The notes beneath the pieces are model-generated. The model saw nothing but the letters and a program-made list of their open reading frames with translations. It was not told the origin of the DNA and did no database searches. Shown here piece after piece: positions 8,851-18,051 of a stretch of 64,000 nucleotides of DNA. How positions within the stretch are numbered: the stretch's first letter is position 1; every line of letters begins with the position of its first letter. The translations under genes were made by a program, and so were the position numbers. Source of the stretch: Candidatus Poribacteria bacterium (GTDB lineage: Bacteria; Poribacteria; WGA-4E; WGA-3G); contig JAAXHO010000196.1 of NCBI GenBank assembly GCA_012270795.1, forward strand, positions 1 to 64,000, written 5' to 3'.

Positions 8851-10329
8851 TTATGCCAATATCTCATTGACAACCCTTGCTTTTTCCTCAACGCCAGTCA
8901 ACCGATGGTCAAGCCCTTGGAACTTAAAGGTCAACCGTTCGTGGTCAATACCGAGTTGATTGAGTATCGTAGCGTTTAGGTCGCGCACAGAAACAGGGTC
9001 TTTGACGATGTTGTAACTGAAGTCATCTGTTTCACCGTGAACGATTCCACCTTTTATACCGCCGCCAGCCATCCAAAGGGTGAAGCATTTCGGATGATGA
9101 TCGCGTCCGTAGTTATCCTTTTTGAGCGCGCCTTGGCAGTAAACAGTCCGTCCGAATTCACCACCCCAGACAACGAGTGTTTCATCAAGCATGCCGCGTT
9201 GTTTCAAGTCTTGGACGAGTGCGGTTGCAGGTTGGTCGATATCGCGTGCCTGATTCCGAATGTTCTTGGGTAAGTCACCGTGCTGGTCCCAACCGCGATG
9301 GAAGATTTGTACCAAACGGACATCCCGTTCCATCATCCGGCGTGCCAGGATACAGCAATTCGCAAACGTCCCAGGGGTGTCAACTTCAGGTCCATACATC
9401 TCCTTAACTTTGTCAGACTCCTGTTTAAGATCAGTGAGTTCAGGGACAGAGGATTGCATCCTGAACGCCATCTCATATTGTGAGATACGGGCATGCGTTT
9501 CTGGATCGCCTACCTCCTCATAGAGTTCTTCATTCAGTTTGACCAGCGAGTCAAGCATCCGTTTCCGTGCTTTTTCGCTCATGCCTTTCGGATTTGAGAG
9601 GAATAGCACCGGATCGCCTTGACTACGGAGTAGCACACCTTGGTGTTCTGATGGGAGGAACCCCGAACCCCATAGGCGGTTGTAAAGAGCTTGCGCGCCC
9701 TTCGGACCGCTCCAGGTCGCGTTCATCACAATAAAAGCGGGTAGGTTTTGATTCTCACTGCCTAACCCGTAACTAAGCCATGCACCGAGACTGGGTTTTC
9801 CGGGCGTTTCGTCACCGGTACACACAAACGTGATAGCTGGATCATGATTGATAGCCTCGGTGTGAACACTTTTGACGATAGCGATGTCTTTAACCATAGT
9901 TGCGGTATGGGGTAACAATTCGCTGAGCCATGCGCCATCACTACCGTTGTCGTGCTTTTTGAACTCAAAGATAGACGGGGCAATTGGGAAGCGAGCTTGT
10001 CCAGAGGTCATCGTTGTAAGTCGTTGTCCCATCCGCACCGTTTCTGGCAGGTCTTTATCAAACCATTCACCCATTTTCGGTTTGTAATCAAATAGGTCCA
10101 TCTGTGAGGGTGCACCGGACATGAATAGATAGATAGCACGTTTCGCCTTTGGTGCAAAGTGCGGCAGTTCAGGCAAACCACCAATTCGCGTTCCAGCTTG
10201 CTGTTCAAGTGCATTGACAATACTATTCGGCAGCATTGAGGCGAGGGCTGCACCACCAAGTCCCATCGCACATTTGCCGAAGAATTGGCGGCGCGTTTCA
10301 AGTTTCAGATATTCCTTAATCGGGTCCAT
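8851..10329 (-). CDS. DUF1501 protein, copy 2, with Tat signal
   Basis: This is the intact 492-residue paralogue of the gene at 5.8-7.3 kb. The N-terminus carries a twin-arginine export motif, RRQFF at residues 13-17, followed by a Gly/Ala-rich hydrophobic stretch ([12 protein letters not shown]). The body has DUF1501-typical segments such as GGEFGRT and [10 protein letters not shown] that could bind metal in the alkaline-phosphatase-like fold. AAGGA precedes the ATG at 10329. In Planctomycetes DUF1501 genes usually sit beside DUF1549/DUF1553 (cytochrome-linked) genes; none is found here. The function remains unknown beyond probable periplasmic location. Confidence 0.9.
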   Translation of the reverse strand: MDPIKEYLKLETRRQFFGKCAMGLGGAALASMLPNSIVNALEQQAGTRIGGLPELPHFAPKAKRAIYLFMSGAPSQMDLFDYKPKMGEWFDKDLPETVRMGQRLTTMTSGQARFPIAPSIFEFKKHDNGSDGAWLSELLPHTATMVKDIAIVKSVHTEAINHDPAITFVCTGDETPGKPSLGAWLSYGLGSENQNLPAFIVMNATWSGPKGAQALYNRLWGSGFLPSEHQGVLLRSQGDPVLFLSNPKGMSEKARKRMLDSLVKLNEELYEEVGDPETHARISQYEMAFRMQSSVPELTDLKQESDKVKEMYGPEVDTPGTFANCCILARRMMERDVRLVQIFHRGWDQHGDLPKNIRNQARDIDQPATALVQDLKQRGMLDETLVVWGGEFGRTVYCQGALKKDNYGRDHHPKCFTLWMAGGGIKGGIVHGETDDFSYNIVKDPVSVRDLNATILNQLGIDHERLTFKFQGLDHRLTGVEEKARVVNEILA

Positions 10330-10489
10330 TGTTTTTTCCTTTGCTAATGTCTACAAGATGTTTGGAATGTCGCAAAAAATAACACTGTTAGTAGTTTTAA
10401 TTTTCTCCTTATCACTTTTTTAGTGAATTGTACCATATTTTAGTATAATTTGAAACATAATTTCAATGTATAAGGTAGGATGGGGTGTG

Positions 10490-10495
10490 TATAAT
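10490..10495 (+). promoter_or_regulatory. Possible -10 box upstream of the FemAB-like gene
   Basis: TATAAT lies at 10490-10495 in the AT-rich divergent region between the DUF1501 gene and the next plus-strand gene. A second TATAAT occurs at 10444-10449. No convincing -35 box is seen. If the first is used, transcription starts near 10502, favouring a start codon after that point for the downstream gene. Confidence 0.3.
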
Positions 10496-10548
10496 TTTTG
10501 CACAAACATCCTAGATTCCTTGCACAAAACAGGTATATCAATTACAAT

Positions 10549-11574
10549 GTGCATGTGTACACCATAGAACTTCTTACATCACAAAATCCTGATAAATGGG
10601 ATACCATCGTCCTTCAATGTCAAAATGGCACTGCTTTTCACGGGGCAGCTTGGAGAGATGCACTTGATAATACTTTCAAGCAGCTTCAACCTTTCTATCT
10701 CCTCACCAAAAAGGATGATATGACAATTGGGGGAATCCCAGCCTTTGTGTTTCAACCGATACCCGGCATCCGTTTGTGGCATTCTATGCCGTGGAATTTG
10801 TTCGGTGGTCCACAGATCATCGATTGCGGACAACTAAACGCAAGAGAATTGATTACAACGGTAGAGAACTATCTACAAACGGCATCATCCGGAAAAGGAT
10901 GGTGCGAATTGTGCTGGACACTTTCACCGGACGATACAAGACACTATGGTGATTTATTAACAGAATTTGGATATAAACGTACAGAACGTTTTACACACAT
11001 TTTAAAGACAACCGAAGATATTGATACGATTTGGCAAGACTACAATAAAAGGGTACGAGGAGCTGTCAGGAAAGCACAAAAATCGGGCGTGGAAGTTATT
11101 GATACCGATAATGAGGAGGACCTATCCACATTTTATGAGATGTACCTGAACACTGTAAAACGATTAGGAGGGACACCAAAACCGCGTGGACTTATGAAAA
11201 TGCTGCTACAGCGGGGAATTGCTAAACTTGCAATAGCAACATACCAAGACACAATCATTGCAGGATTACTCTATTTATGCTACAATCACACCGTAACCTT
11301 GTGGTGTGAAGCTTCTATACCTGAGTTCTTACAATACCGTCCGAATAATGCAATTTTTCACCATATTATCACATGGGCATGTAAAGAGGGATACGAATGG
11401 GTGGATTTCGGTGCATCGCCACCGGAGAATGCGGGTTTGATCGCGCATAAAGAGCAATACCGCGCCAAACGAACCGATTTCTGCAGCTATACAAAGGTTG
11501 TCTCACCATTTAAAAGGTCATTGTGGACACGGAGTGAAAGTATGCTCAGGAAAATATATACCTGGCTACAGTAG
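10549..11574 (+). CDS. FemAB/GNAT-like acyltransferase
   Basis: The protein resembles FemAB-type peptidyltransferases and CelD/BioF2-like acetyltransferases, which have tandem GNAT folds and act on peptidoglycan or exopolysaccharide precursors in the cytoplasm. Supporting segments are NGTAFHGAAWRDAL near the N-terminus, a basic central stretch (NKRVRGAVRKAQKSG), and the C-terminal GNAT-like region ending in WVDFGASPPENAGLIAHKEQ. The family usually measures 330-380 residues; this is about 341. The reading frame is open from TTG at 10498. GTG at 10549 or 10555 fits the start of the fold and the -10 box better, but no clear ribosome site decides it. The acceptor is unknown. Confidence 0.7.
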   Translation: MHVYTIELLTSQNPDKWDTIVLQCQNGTAFHGAAWRDALDNTFKQLQPFYLLTKKDDMTIGGIPAFVFQPIPGIRLWHSMPWNLFGGPQIIDCGQLNARELITTVENYLQTASSGKGWCELCWTLSPDDTRHYGDLLTEFGYKRTERFTHILKTTEDIDTIWQDYNKRVRGAVRKAQKSGVEVIDTDNEEDLSTFYEMYLNTVKRLGGTPKPRGLMKMLLQRGIAKLAIATYQDTIIAGLLYLCYNHTVTLWCEASIPEFLQYRPNNAIFHHIITWACKEGYEWVDFGASPPENAGLIAHKEQYRAKRTDFCSYTKVVSPFKRSLWTRSESMLRKIYTWLQ

Positions 11575-11671
11575 TTTTCGTAACATCAATCTATAGAAAT
11601 AATGCAATACAGTCATATAAGGAATTCAAATTGTGAGTCAAAACGATATAGAAGAAAAGGATAACGAACTC

Positions 11672-13552
11672 ATGAAAAAAACACTGTTTCTAATTTTTGC
11701 AATTGGTTTAGCGATATGTGTTATTCCACAAAACAGCATCACACAAAATACACAAGACTGGCATTTGCAGGGTTTGTCCGAGGGCGCGAAAGCGCGGATT
11801 GGTAAAGGCGCGATGACTGGAAGAATCGCAAGTTCCCATGATGGGAAACGTTTGGCTGTGGCTTGTAGCACTGGTATTTGGGTATATGATGCAGAGACGG
11901 GTAAAGTGCTTAGTCTGCTGGTAGGACATACGTATAAGGCTTTGAACGTAGCGTTCAGCCCCGACGGGTTGCTGTTGGCAAGTACAAGCTACGATAAAAC
12001 TGTCCGTGTGTGGGATTCACGCACCGGCACTGAACTTTGGACGCTGCAAGGACATGAGAGTGTAACCACAGACGTAGCGTTCAGCCCGGATGGAAAAACA
12101 CTGGCAAGCGCAAGTGAAGACGAGACCATCCGTTTGTGGAATGTGCGCACTGGTACACATCTAAAGACGCTGACGGGGCATATAGAGGGTGTAACAAGCG
12201 TAGCATTTAGTCCGGATGGGAAGACACTGGTGAGTGGGAGTGAGGACAAAATGCTGCGGCTGTGGGATGTGGAGACAGGGAAAACGATTCTGCCGCTTAT
12301 AGGACATAGGAGTCCAGTCTTAGACGTTGCGTTCAGTCCAGATGGGAAAATGCTTGCGAGTGGGAGTCGGGACAAAACTATCAGGCTGTGGGATATGCAA
12401 ACGGTTGATTCTCATCGGACGTTAATTACACATAGCGAAGATGTCTATAGTGTAGCGTTCAGTCCAGATGGAAAAATATTGGCGAGTGGGAGTCGGGACG
12501 ACACTGTCCGTCTATGGGATGTGCAGACAGGAACACATCTACGGGTGTTGTATGGGCATCAGGTTGATGTGATGAACGTTCTATTTAGCTCGGATGGGAA
12601 GACGTTGATGAGTGGTAGCAGAGACAACACTGTGCGTCTATGGGATGTGGAAACCGGCGAAGAACTTCGGAAGATAGTGGAACGGACGCAAAGTATCCGT
12701 AGTATAGCGTTCAGTCCGGATGGGAAGATGCTGGCAGGTGGCACGCGGGGCAACACCGTTTATCTATGGGATGCACAGACGTGTGCTGTAATTCGGACAA
12801 TGGAAGGGCATACCGAGCCTGTCTATAGCGTTGCGTTCAGTCCGGATGGAAAGACACTGGCGAGTGGGAGTTGGGACAAGACTTTGGGTTTGTGGGATGT
12901 CCAAACAGGTGCAGCACTGCCGCTGCTCTTGTCTGGTTCTGGTGGGGTCAGAAGCGTTGCATTTAGCCCAAATGGCAAGAAGTTGGCGAGTGCAATTAAT
13001 GATGGCATCATCTATTTGTGGGATATGCATACACAAAAACGGATAAACATGCTGGAAGCGAAACAGAATAGTCAGGTCAATAGTGTAGCATTCAGCCCAG
13101 ACGGTTCTGTGTTAGTCGCCGGGTATAATGGAGGCATTTCGCGCACCTGGGATGTGCATAGTGGTTCGCTGCTTTTGACTTTTAATGATAAGCTGGCGTG
13201 GAAAGTTCAGTGTGTTGCGTTTAGTCCAGATGGACAAACGATCGCAAGTGGCCATGAGAACAAAATTGTACGTTTATGGAATGCGGAGTCGGGTGAATTG
13301 CTTTGGACGTTGAAAGCGGATAAGTTACATCATCCCTATAGTGTAGCATTCAGTCCGGATGGCAAGATGTTGGCGAGTGGAGGTACTAGCAGCAGCATCC
13401 ATCTATGGGATGTGCGCACTGGCACTCTTCTTCGAACATTGAAAGGGCACCAGAGTTCTGTCAGTTGCGTTGTGTTTAGCCCGGATGGGAAGACCTTGGC
13501 AAGTGCGGGTGGTAGCACTGTGTTGTTGTGGGAACTTGAGGTTGATAAATGA
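11672..13552 (+). CDS. Secreted WD40-repeat protein (14 repeats)
   Basis: From ATG at 11672 (AAAGGA 10 bases upstream) the product is 626 residues. It opens with a signal peptide (KKTLFLIFAIGLAICVIP) and then carries about 14 WD40 repeats of 42 residues, consensus VxSVAFSPDGKTLASGSxDK followed by TxRLWDxxTG. Fourteen repeats would build two seven-bladed propellers. No other domain is present, so a role in binding or scaffolding outside the cytoplasm is the most that can be said. The high similarity between repeats suggests recent expansion or gene conversion. A broken shorter paralogue follows directly, sharing the same signal peptide. Confidence 0.9.
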   Translation: MKKTLFLIFAIGLAICVIPQNSITQNTQDWHLQGLSEGAKARIGKGAMTGRIASSHDGKRLAVACSTGIWVYDAETGKVLSLLVGHTYKALNVAFSPDGLLLASTSYDKTVRVWDSRTGTELWTLQGHESVTTDVAFSPDGKTLASASEDETIRLWNVRTGTHLKTLTGHIEGVTSVAFSPDGKTLVSGSEDKMLRLWDVETGKTILPLIGHRSPVLDVAFSPDGKMLASGSRDKTIRLWDMQTVDSHRTLITHSEDVYSVAFSPDGKILASGSRDDTVRLWDVQTGTHLRVLYGHQVDVMNVLFSSDGKTLMSGSRDNTVRLWDVETGEELRKIVERTQSIRSIAFSPDGKMLAGGTRGNTVYLWDAQTCAVIRTMEGHTEPVYSVAFSPDGKTLASGSWDKTLGLWDVQTGAALPLLLSGSGGVRSVAFSPNGKKLASAINDGIIYLWDMHTQKRINMLEAKQNSQVNSVAFSPDGSVLVAGYNGGISRTWDVHSGSLLLTFNDKLAWKVQCVAFSPDGQTIASGHENKIVRLWNAESGELLWTLKADKLHHPYSVAFSPDGKMLASGGTSSSIHLWDVRTGTLLRTLKGHQSSVSCVVFSPDGKTLASAGGSTVLLWELEVDK

Positions 13553-13760
13553 ATTAGGCGGGGAGCAGGAAAACTCCGCTGAATTCCCACCAAAGGCTCA
13601 TGAGGCGTTGATGCGTTCAGACAATCCAGCGCGTTTACAGAACGCGCCTACTATTAACCGCTAACAACTGACTGTCGATAACCAATAATTACACCACATT
13701 TAGTGCTAACTTATGCTATCATGTAGGTTAAAACGACACTCTTCCAAAAGGATGACTTTC

Positions 13761-14382
13761 ATGCAAAAGACACTAATTTTCATTTTTGCAATTGGTTTAG
13801 CGATATGTGTTATTCCACAAAACAGCAACACACAAGATACACAGGATTGGCATTTACGGAACTTACCCGAAGGTGCAAGAGCACGGCTCGGTAAAGGCTG
13901 AATAAGAGGGAATATAAGCTATTCTCATGATGGAAAGTATTTGGCGGTCTCGTGTAGCACAGGTATTTGGATTTATGATGCACACACAGACAAACCACTC
14001 CAATTTCTCACAGGACATACGGACTTTGTTTTGATGACAGTGTTCAGTCCAGATGGGACACTGTTGGCAAGCGGGAGTGCAGACAGGACTATCCGTTTAT
14101 GGGATGCGCGCACAGGTACAGAACTACGGAGGATGACAGGACATGTAGAAGGTGTTGAAGGCATTGCGTTCAGTCCAAATGACAAGATGTTGGCAAGTGG
14201 TGGTTGGGACAGAACCGTTAGTCTGTGGGATACCCCGCACTGGTGCCTTCATAATCGAGTTTAAAGCACATACGTATCCTATATATAGCCTTGCGTTCAG
14301 TCCTGATAACAAGACGCTGGCAAGTGGCAGTAGTGATGGCACTGTGCTGTTATGGGTTCTCGATCATGGTGATGCAGATTAG
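13761..14382 (+). pseudogene. Broken WD40-repeat paralogue
   Basis: A Shine-Dalgarno (AAGGA) precedes ATG at 13761. The signal peptide is nearly identical to that of the intact gene upstream (IFAIGLAICVIPQNS). After 46 codons an in-frame TGA at 13899-13901 replaces a sense codon of the paralogue, and WD40 sequence then continues in the same frame. A second lesion lies near 14235, where a run CCCC appears to hold one C too many. Reading CCC restores ...WDTRTGAF and the last repeat to a stop at 14382. Only about five repeats remain. Two independent lesions make a decayed gene more likely than readthrough. Confidence 0.8.
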
Positions 14383-14477
14383 GTTTTGTAGATCGGGTAG
14401 AGTAGAGATACCGAACAGTATCATTTGAACACGGTTTTACAGGATTGCCAGATTAGACGAAAAAAATAGGAGGAAAA

Positions 14478-15830
14478 ATGGAACGAAAACCAAATCTAAT
14501 CTTTGTATTCGGTGACCAACACCGACAATGTGATGTCGGGTGTGCTGGCAACCCACAAGTGCAGACACCCGCTATGGATCAACTTGCACAAGAGGGGATG
14601 TTCTTTCCGAACACTTTTACCAACGTCCCGATCTGTGTACCTGCACGCGGATGCCTGATGACCGGCCAACACCCGCTAAGCCACAAAGCTGTCTCCAACG
14701 ATTTACCGCTCCCGCTGTCAGAAACGGGAATCGCCCAGGTCTTCAAAGACGATGGATACGCAACAGGGTATATCGGTAAATGGCATCTCGGTGGAATGCC
14801 AAGAGATAAGTTCATTACTCACGAAATGCGGTTCGGTTTTGATCATTGGGTTGGATGGAATTGCCATCATAATTATTTCAACGCACCCTACCACGATTCC
14901 GATGGAAACAGACACCAAATTGAAGGATATGAACCCGATTTTCAAACGGATCAGGCAATCCAATACTGCCGAGACCATGCAGATGAACCCTTCTGTCTCT
15001 ATTTAAGTTGGGGACCCCCTCACAATCCGTATGAACATGTGCCTGAACGGTATAAAGAGATGTATCCACCAGAAGATATTCAGTTACGTCCGAACGCAGT
15101 AGACACGCCTGCCACACGAAAAGATATTTCAGGCTACTACGCACATATTGCGGCTTTAGATGAAAACCTCGGACGCTTGATGCATGCCCTTGACGAAATC
15201 GGCATCGCTGAAGACACAATCCTTGTCTATACATCCGACCACGGAGATATGCTGGGTAGTCATGGACATAACCGAAAAGAACGCCCGTGGGACGAATCAA
15301 GCCGCATCCCATTCATGATCCGATACCCGCGTAATATACCCGCTGGTGTTACCCGCGACACTTTATTAAGTCTTGTTGATTTTATGCCATCAATGCTATC
15401 CTTGTGTAACCTACCCATACCGGAAGGTGTTGAAGGCATTGACCTCTCAGATGTGATGCTTGGAAAGGCAGTTGATGAACCGCAATCTGTGCTGCTTGAG
15501 CTTCCGTTGCATGGAGGGGAAGGGTTCAATTTCGGTCTTCGCGAATGGCGCGGAGTTCGGACACATAGACATACTTATGCCCGTCATTACGATGGAACGG
15601 GTTGGCTGCTCTACGATAATGATAACGATCCGTATCAAATGAACAACCTTATTAACGATGCTGACTCACAATCCCTCAAAGATGAGTTAGAGGAAGAACT
15701 TCAGCAATGGCTCACTCAAATAAACGATCCATGCATTGCCGGTTTAGACCACATCCGACAACTCGGGCTAACGGAACTGTGGAATATCAGCGAACAACGT
15801 TTTGGGGGCAGAAACCCACGTTGGGCATAG
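14478..15830 (+). CDS. Sulfatase (arylsulfatase family, Cys-type)
   Basis: This is a 450-residue type I sulfatase of the alkaline-phosphatase superfamily, hydrolysing sulfate esters, probably from sulfated polysaccharides. The signature is C53-V-P-A-R57 followed by TG at 62-63, so Cys53 should be converted to formylglycine. An N-terminal metal-binding GDQ (residues 12-14) and a later SDHGDMLGSHG segment supply metal ligands. No signal peptide is obvious, so it may be cytoplasmic or exported by other means. GGAGG lies 5 bases before the ATG. The next gene starts 40 bases downstream on the same strand, suggesting a two-gene operon. No formylglycine-generating enzyme is present in the window. 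Confidence 0.92.
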   Translation: MERKPNLIFVFGDQHRQCDVGCAGNPQVQTPAMDQLAQEGMFFPNTFTNVPICVPARGCLMTGQHPLSHKAVSNDLPLPLSETGIAQVFKDDGYATGYIGKWHLGGMPRDKFITHEMRFGFDHWVGWNCHHNYFNAPYHDSDGNRHQIEGYEPDFQTDQAIQYCRDHADEPFCLYLSWGPPHNPYEHVPERYKEMYPPEDIQLRPNAVDTPATRKDISGYYAHIAALDENLGRLMHALDEIGIAEDTILVYTSDHGDMLGSHGHNRKERPWDESSRIPFMIRYPRNIPAGVTRDTLLSLVDFMPSMLSLCNLPIPEGVEGIDLSDVMLGKAVDEPQSVLLELPLHGGEGFNFGLREWRGVRTHRHTYARHYDGTGWLLYDNDNDPYQMNNLINDADSQSLKDELEEELQQWLTQINDPCIAGLDHIRQLGLTELWNISEQRFGGRNPRWA

Positions 15831-15870
15831 TAGCATAAACTTTCCAGTTTGTGGAAAATAAAGGAAAAGC

Positions 15871-17268
15871 ATGAAAAAGCGGGTACTCATTATCGGATGG
15901 GATTGCGCTGCACCCGAATTGGTCTTTGATGCATTCATAGATGACATGCCAAATACACAACGCTTAATGGGTGAGGGTATCTATGGGGAATTAGAAAGCA
16001 CGATTCCCCCTATTACCGTGCCAGCGTGGATGTGCATGATGACCAGCCGCGATCCGGGTGAACTCGGTATATACGGCTTCCGCAACCGCGCGGATTATAT
16101 CTACGATGCACTCTCCATTGCCAACGCGCACGCTGTGCAAGTACCGACACTCTGGGATATACTTGGACAAGCACAAAAACGTTCTGCTGTCTTGGGAGTC
16201 CCGCTCACCTATCCCTCAAAGCCGTTTCCGGGGTGGATGGTTACCAGTTTCCTCACACCGTGTGATCTCAATTCTCCACTGACACAACGAAACTTGCAGT
16301 GGACCTTTCCACCAAGACTCACACGTGAAATTGCCCAAGTCGCACCTGATTACATGATTGATATTCCAAATTACCGCACGGATAAACGCACAGAGTTGGA
16401 ACAGCAGCTTCTCAAAATGACACGCGCACGGTTCAAATTCGCACGTTATCTGCTTGAGCAAAAAGCATGGGATTTCTTCATGATGGTGGAGATGGGTTCT
16501 GATCGGCTCCATCACGCATTTTGGCGGTTTTGGGATAAAACACACCCAAAATATGAACCGAATTCTCCTTTCACAGACACAATGCGGAACTACTATCGCA
16601 CTCTTGATGATGAACTCGGACAAATATTAACGTATATTGATGATGACACCACTGTCATGATTGTCTCTGATCACGGCGCAAAACGGATGGAGGGCGGTAT
16701 CTGTGTCAATGAATGGTTGATAAAGAACGGTTATCTCACGCTAAAAACCAAACCGAAAAACGTGACACAGTTCTCTACCGACATGGTAGATTGGCGACAA
16801 ACAAAAGCGTGGGGTGAAGGTGGGTATTACGCACGAATCTTTCTCAATGTTTCTGGTAGAGAACCTAACGGGATTGTCAATCCGCAAGACTACGAAAGGG
16901 TTCGAGATACACTAAAGGGACAACTTGAAGCAATCGTAGACGAATCGGGACAGAACATCAATACCCGCGTCTTTAAGCCAGAAGAGGTATATCAAAAGTG
17001 CCGAAACATCCCGCCTGATCTCATCGCCTATTTCGGTGACCTCTATTGGCGTTCGGTGGGGAGTGTTGGCTACGACAGCATCTATACTTATGACAACGAC
17101 ACCGGTCCCGACGATTGCAACCATGCTGAGATGGGTATGTTTATTCTCAAAGACGGTAGACAAACACGTGGACATGTCCCCACAAAAAGCATATACGACA
17201 TTGCACCAACAGTGCTTAACGCATTCGGTATTGACATTCCTGATGCAATGCAGGGCACACCTATCTGA
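15871..17268 (+). CDS. Alkaline-phosphatase-superfamily phosphodiesterase/nucleotide pyrophosphatase-like
   Basis: This 465-residue protein belongs to the group annotated as AlkP-superfamily phosphohydrolase/phosphomutase or type I phosphodiesterase. Metal-binding D11 lies in the opening IIGWDCAAPEL, and T49-V-P51-A is in the nucleophile position used by nucleotide pyrophosphatases. A second metal site is seen in MIVSDHGAKRMEGG. It lacks the Cys/Ser-x-Pro-x-Arg sulfatase signature, so phosphate-ester hydrolysis is expected. It follows the sulfatase by 40 bases with AAAGGA before the ATG, so the two probably act on the same imported or surface material. The substrate is unknown. Confidence 0.85.
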   Translation: MKKRVLIIGWDCAAPELVFDAFIDDMPNTQRLMGEGIYGELESTIPPITVPAWMCMMTSRDPGELGIYGFRNRADYIYDALSIANAHAVQVPTLWDILGQAQKRSAVLGVPLTYPSKPFPGWMVTSFLTPCDLNSPLTQRNLQWTFPPRLTREIAQVAPDYMIDIPNYRTDKRTELEQQLLKMTRARFKFARYLLEQKAWDFFMMVEMGSDRLHHAFWRFWDKTHPKYEPNSPFTDTMRNYYRTLDDELGQILTYIDDDTTVMIVSDHGAKRMEGGICVNEWLIKNGYLTLKTKPKNVTQFSTDMVDWRQTKAWGEGGYYARIFLNVSGREPNGIVNPQDYERVRDTLKGQLEAIVDESGQNINTRVFKPEEVYQKCRNIPPDLIAYFGDLYWRSVGSVGYDSIYTYDNDTGPDDCNHAEMGMFILKDGRQTRGHVPTKSIYDIAPTVLNAFGIDIPDAMQGTPI

Positions 17269-17304
17269 TACGTATTAGAATTGGGACTTTTTTGGATTTT
17301 GCGG

Positions 17305-17364
17305 AGTACCGACAATACCGTCTACATGTGGGATGTTAGTGAGTGGTGCTGTTTGTTTGTCTGA
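17305..17364 (+). pseudogene. Remnant of the end of a WD40 gene
   Basis: Just after the phosphodiesterase, about 20 codons read STDNTVYMWDVSEW and then stop. This closely matches the C-terminus of the small WD40 lipoprotein at 18.0 kb (DNTIHMWDVSE). No start or signal sequence remains. It runs into the left arm of the palindromic element at 17359, in the same way as the 18.0-kb locus. Confidence 0.6.
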
Positions 17365-17502
17365 ACCAGGATTTACAGGATTATCAGATTACCAGGATTA
17401 CCCCATCAAGGATTTTTGATGCCCTTTGGTGTCAACTTTGGGAATAGAACTTGTTGAGGTAAATCCTGAAAATCCGATAATCCTGCAAATCCTGGTTCAG
17501 AC
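17359..17502. mobile_element. MITE-like palindromic element, family 1 copy 1
   Basis: A 16-base terminal inverted repeat is exact: GTCTGAACCAGGATTT at 17359-17374 and its reverse complement at 17487-17502. Further imperfect pairing continues inward. The element is 144 bases long and has no coding capacity. A second, larger copy lies at 18052-18253. Confidence 0.75.
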
Positions 17503-17504
17503 AG

Positions 17505-17651
17505 AATCGCGGAATGCGCGGAGTACGCGGAATACACGGAGAAGACTGCTGCAATCAATTTTATTGCTTAGATGCTGGTAATCTTAGGCAATAAATGCTA
17601 TTGCGGGTGTCTTTTCCGCGTTTTCCGCGTACTCCGTGCCTTCCGTGATTC
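17505..17651. mobile_element. Long palindromic element, family 2
   Basis: Arms of 43 bases at 17505-17547 and 17609-17651 are reverse complements with about six mismatches. They are built from short CGCGG/ACGG words. The inner loop also pairs partly (ATTTTATTGC against GCAATAAAT). It has no coding capacity. It directly follows the family 1 element, and a fragment of its left arm also follows the second family 1 copy near 18258. Confidence 0.7.
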
Positions 17652-17679
17652 CGTACACTTCCCCAAATGAGACAAAAGA

Positions 17680-17722
17680 TTGACATGTTTTCGTCTATGT
17701 TGTAATATGTCCAAATATTACA
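17680..17722 (+). promoter_or_regulatory. Promoter with palindromic operator for the small WD40 lipoprotein
   Basis: TTGACA at 17680-17685 and TAATAT at 17703-17708 are separated by 17 bases, a near-consensus sigma-70-type promoter. The -10 box overlaps an exact palindrome, TGTAATAT (17701-17708) with ATATTACA (17715-17722), a likely repressor site. The gene start is 20-40 bases downstream. Confidence 0.65.
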
Positions 17723-17739
17723 TGCACAAGGAGATAACT

Positions 17740-18039
17740 TTGAAAAGAAGCTTATTGATACTCAGTATTTTCCTCGCCATGATGATCGTTGCGTGTGGTG
17801 GTGATGAGGAGACCACCACGCCTATTGAAGACGACAAAATGGTGACGAATGGCGACAAAATAGATAACGGTACAGAAACACCCATAGACCCACCCCCAGA
17901 ACCTGCCAGAACCTACTATTCAGGCACACTCACAGGGCATACAGATAAATTCTACACCGTAGCGTTCAGGCCGGATGGGAGCACCCTCGCCAGTGGGAGT
18001 GATGACAACACCATTCATATGTGGGATGTAAGTGAGTGA
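17740..18039 (+). CDS. Short lipoprotein with a single WD40 repeat
   Basis: A TTG start at 17740 is chosen because AAGGAG lies 6 bases upstream and the product then begins with a lipoprotein signal (KRSLLILSIFLAMMIVACGG; lipobox I-V-A-C). The mature part is a 35-residue acidic, Thr/Pro-rich linker and one WD40 repeat (TVAFRPDGSTLASGSDDNTI), about 99 residues in all. One blade cannot form a propeller, so this is probably a truncated gene. Its stop is 12 bases before the family 1 palindromic element, which may have replaced the rest. The strong promoter and operator upstream are intact. Confidence 0.6.
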   Translation: MKRSLLILSIFLAMMIVACGGDEETTTPIEDDKMVTNGDKIDNGTETPIDPPPEPARTYYSGTLTGHTDKFYTVAFRPDGSTLASGSDDNTIHMWDVSE

Positions 18040-18051
18040 TGCTGATTGTTT

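Noticed and set aside
10579-10833. Minus-strand ORF inside the FemAB-like gene
   Set aside because: It is antisense to a conserved domain and has no features of its own.
11989-13593. Several minus-strand ORFs antisense to the WD40 gene
   Set aside because: They repeat with the same 126-base period as the WD40 repeats, so they are mirror products of repetitive codons.
13899-13901. TGA as a selenocysteine codon in the WD40 paralogue
   Set aside because: The intact paralogue has ordinary residues there, no SECIS-like hairpin is seen, and a second lesion follows.
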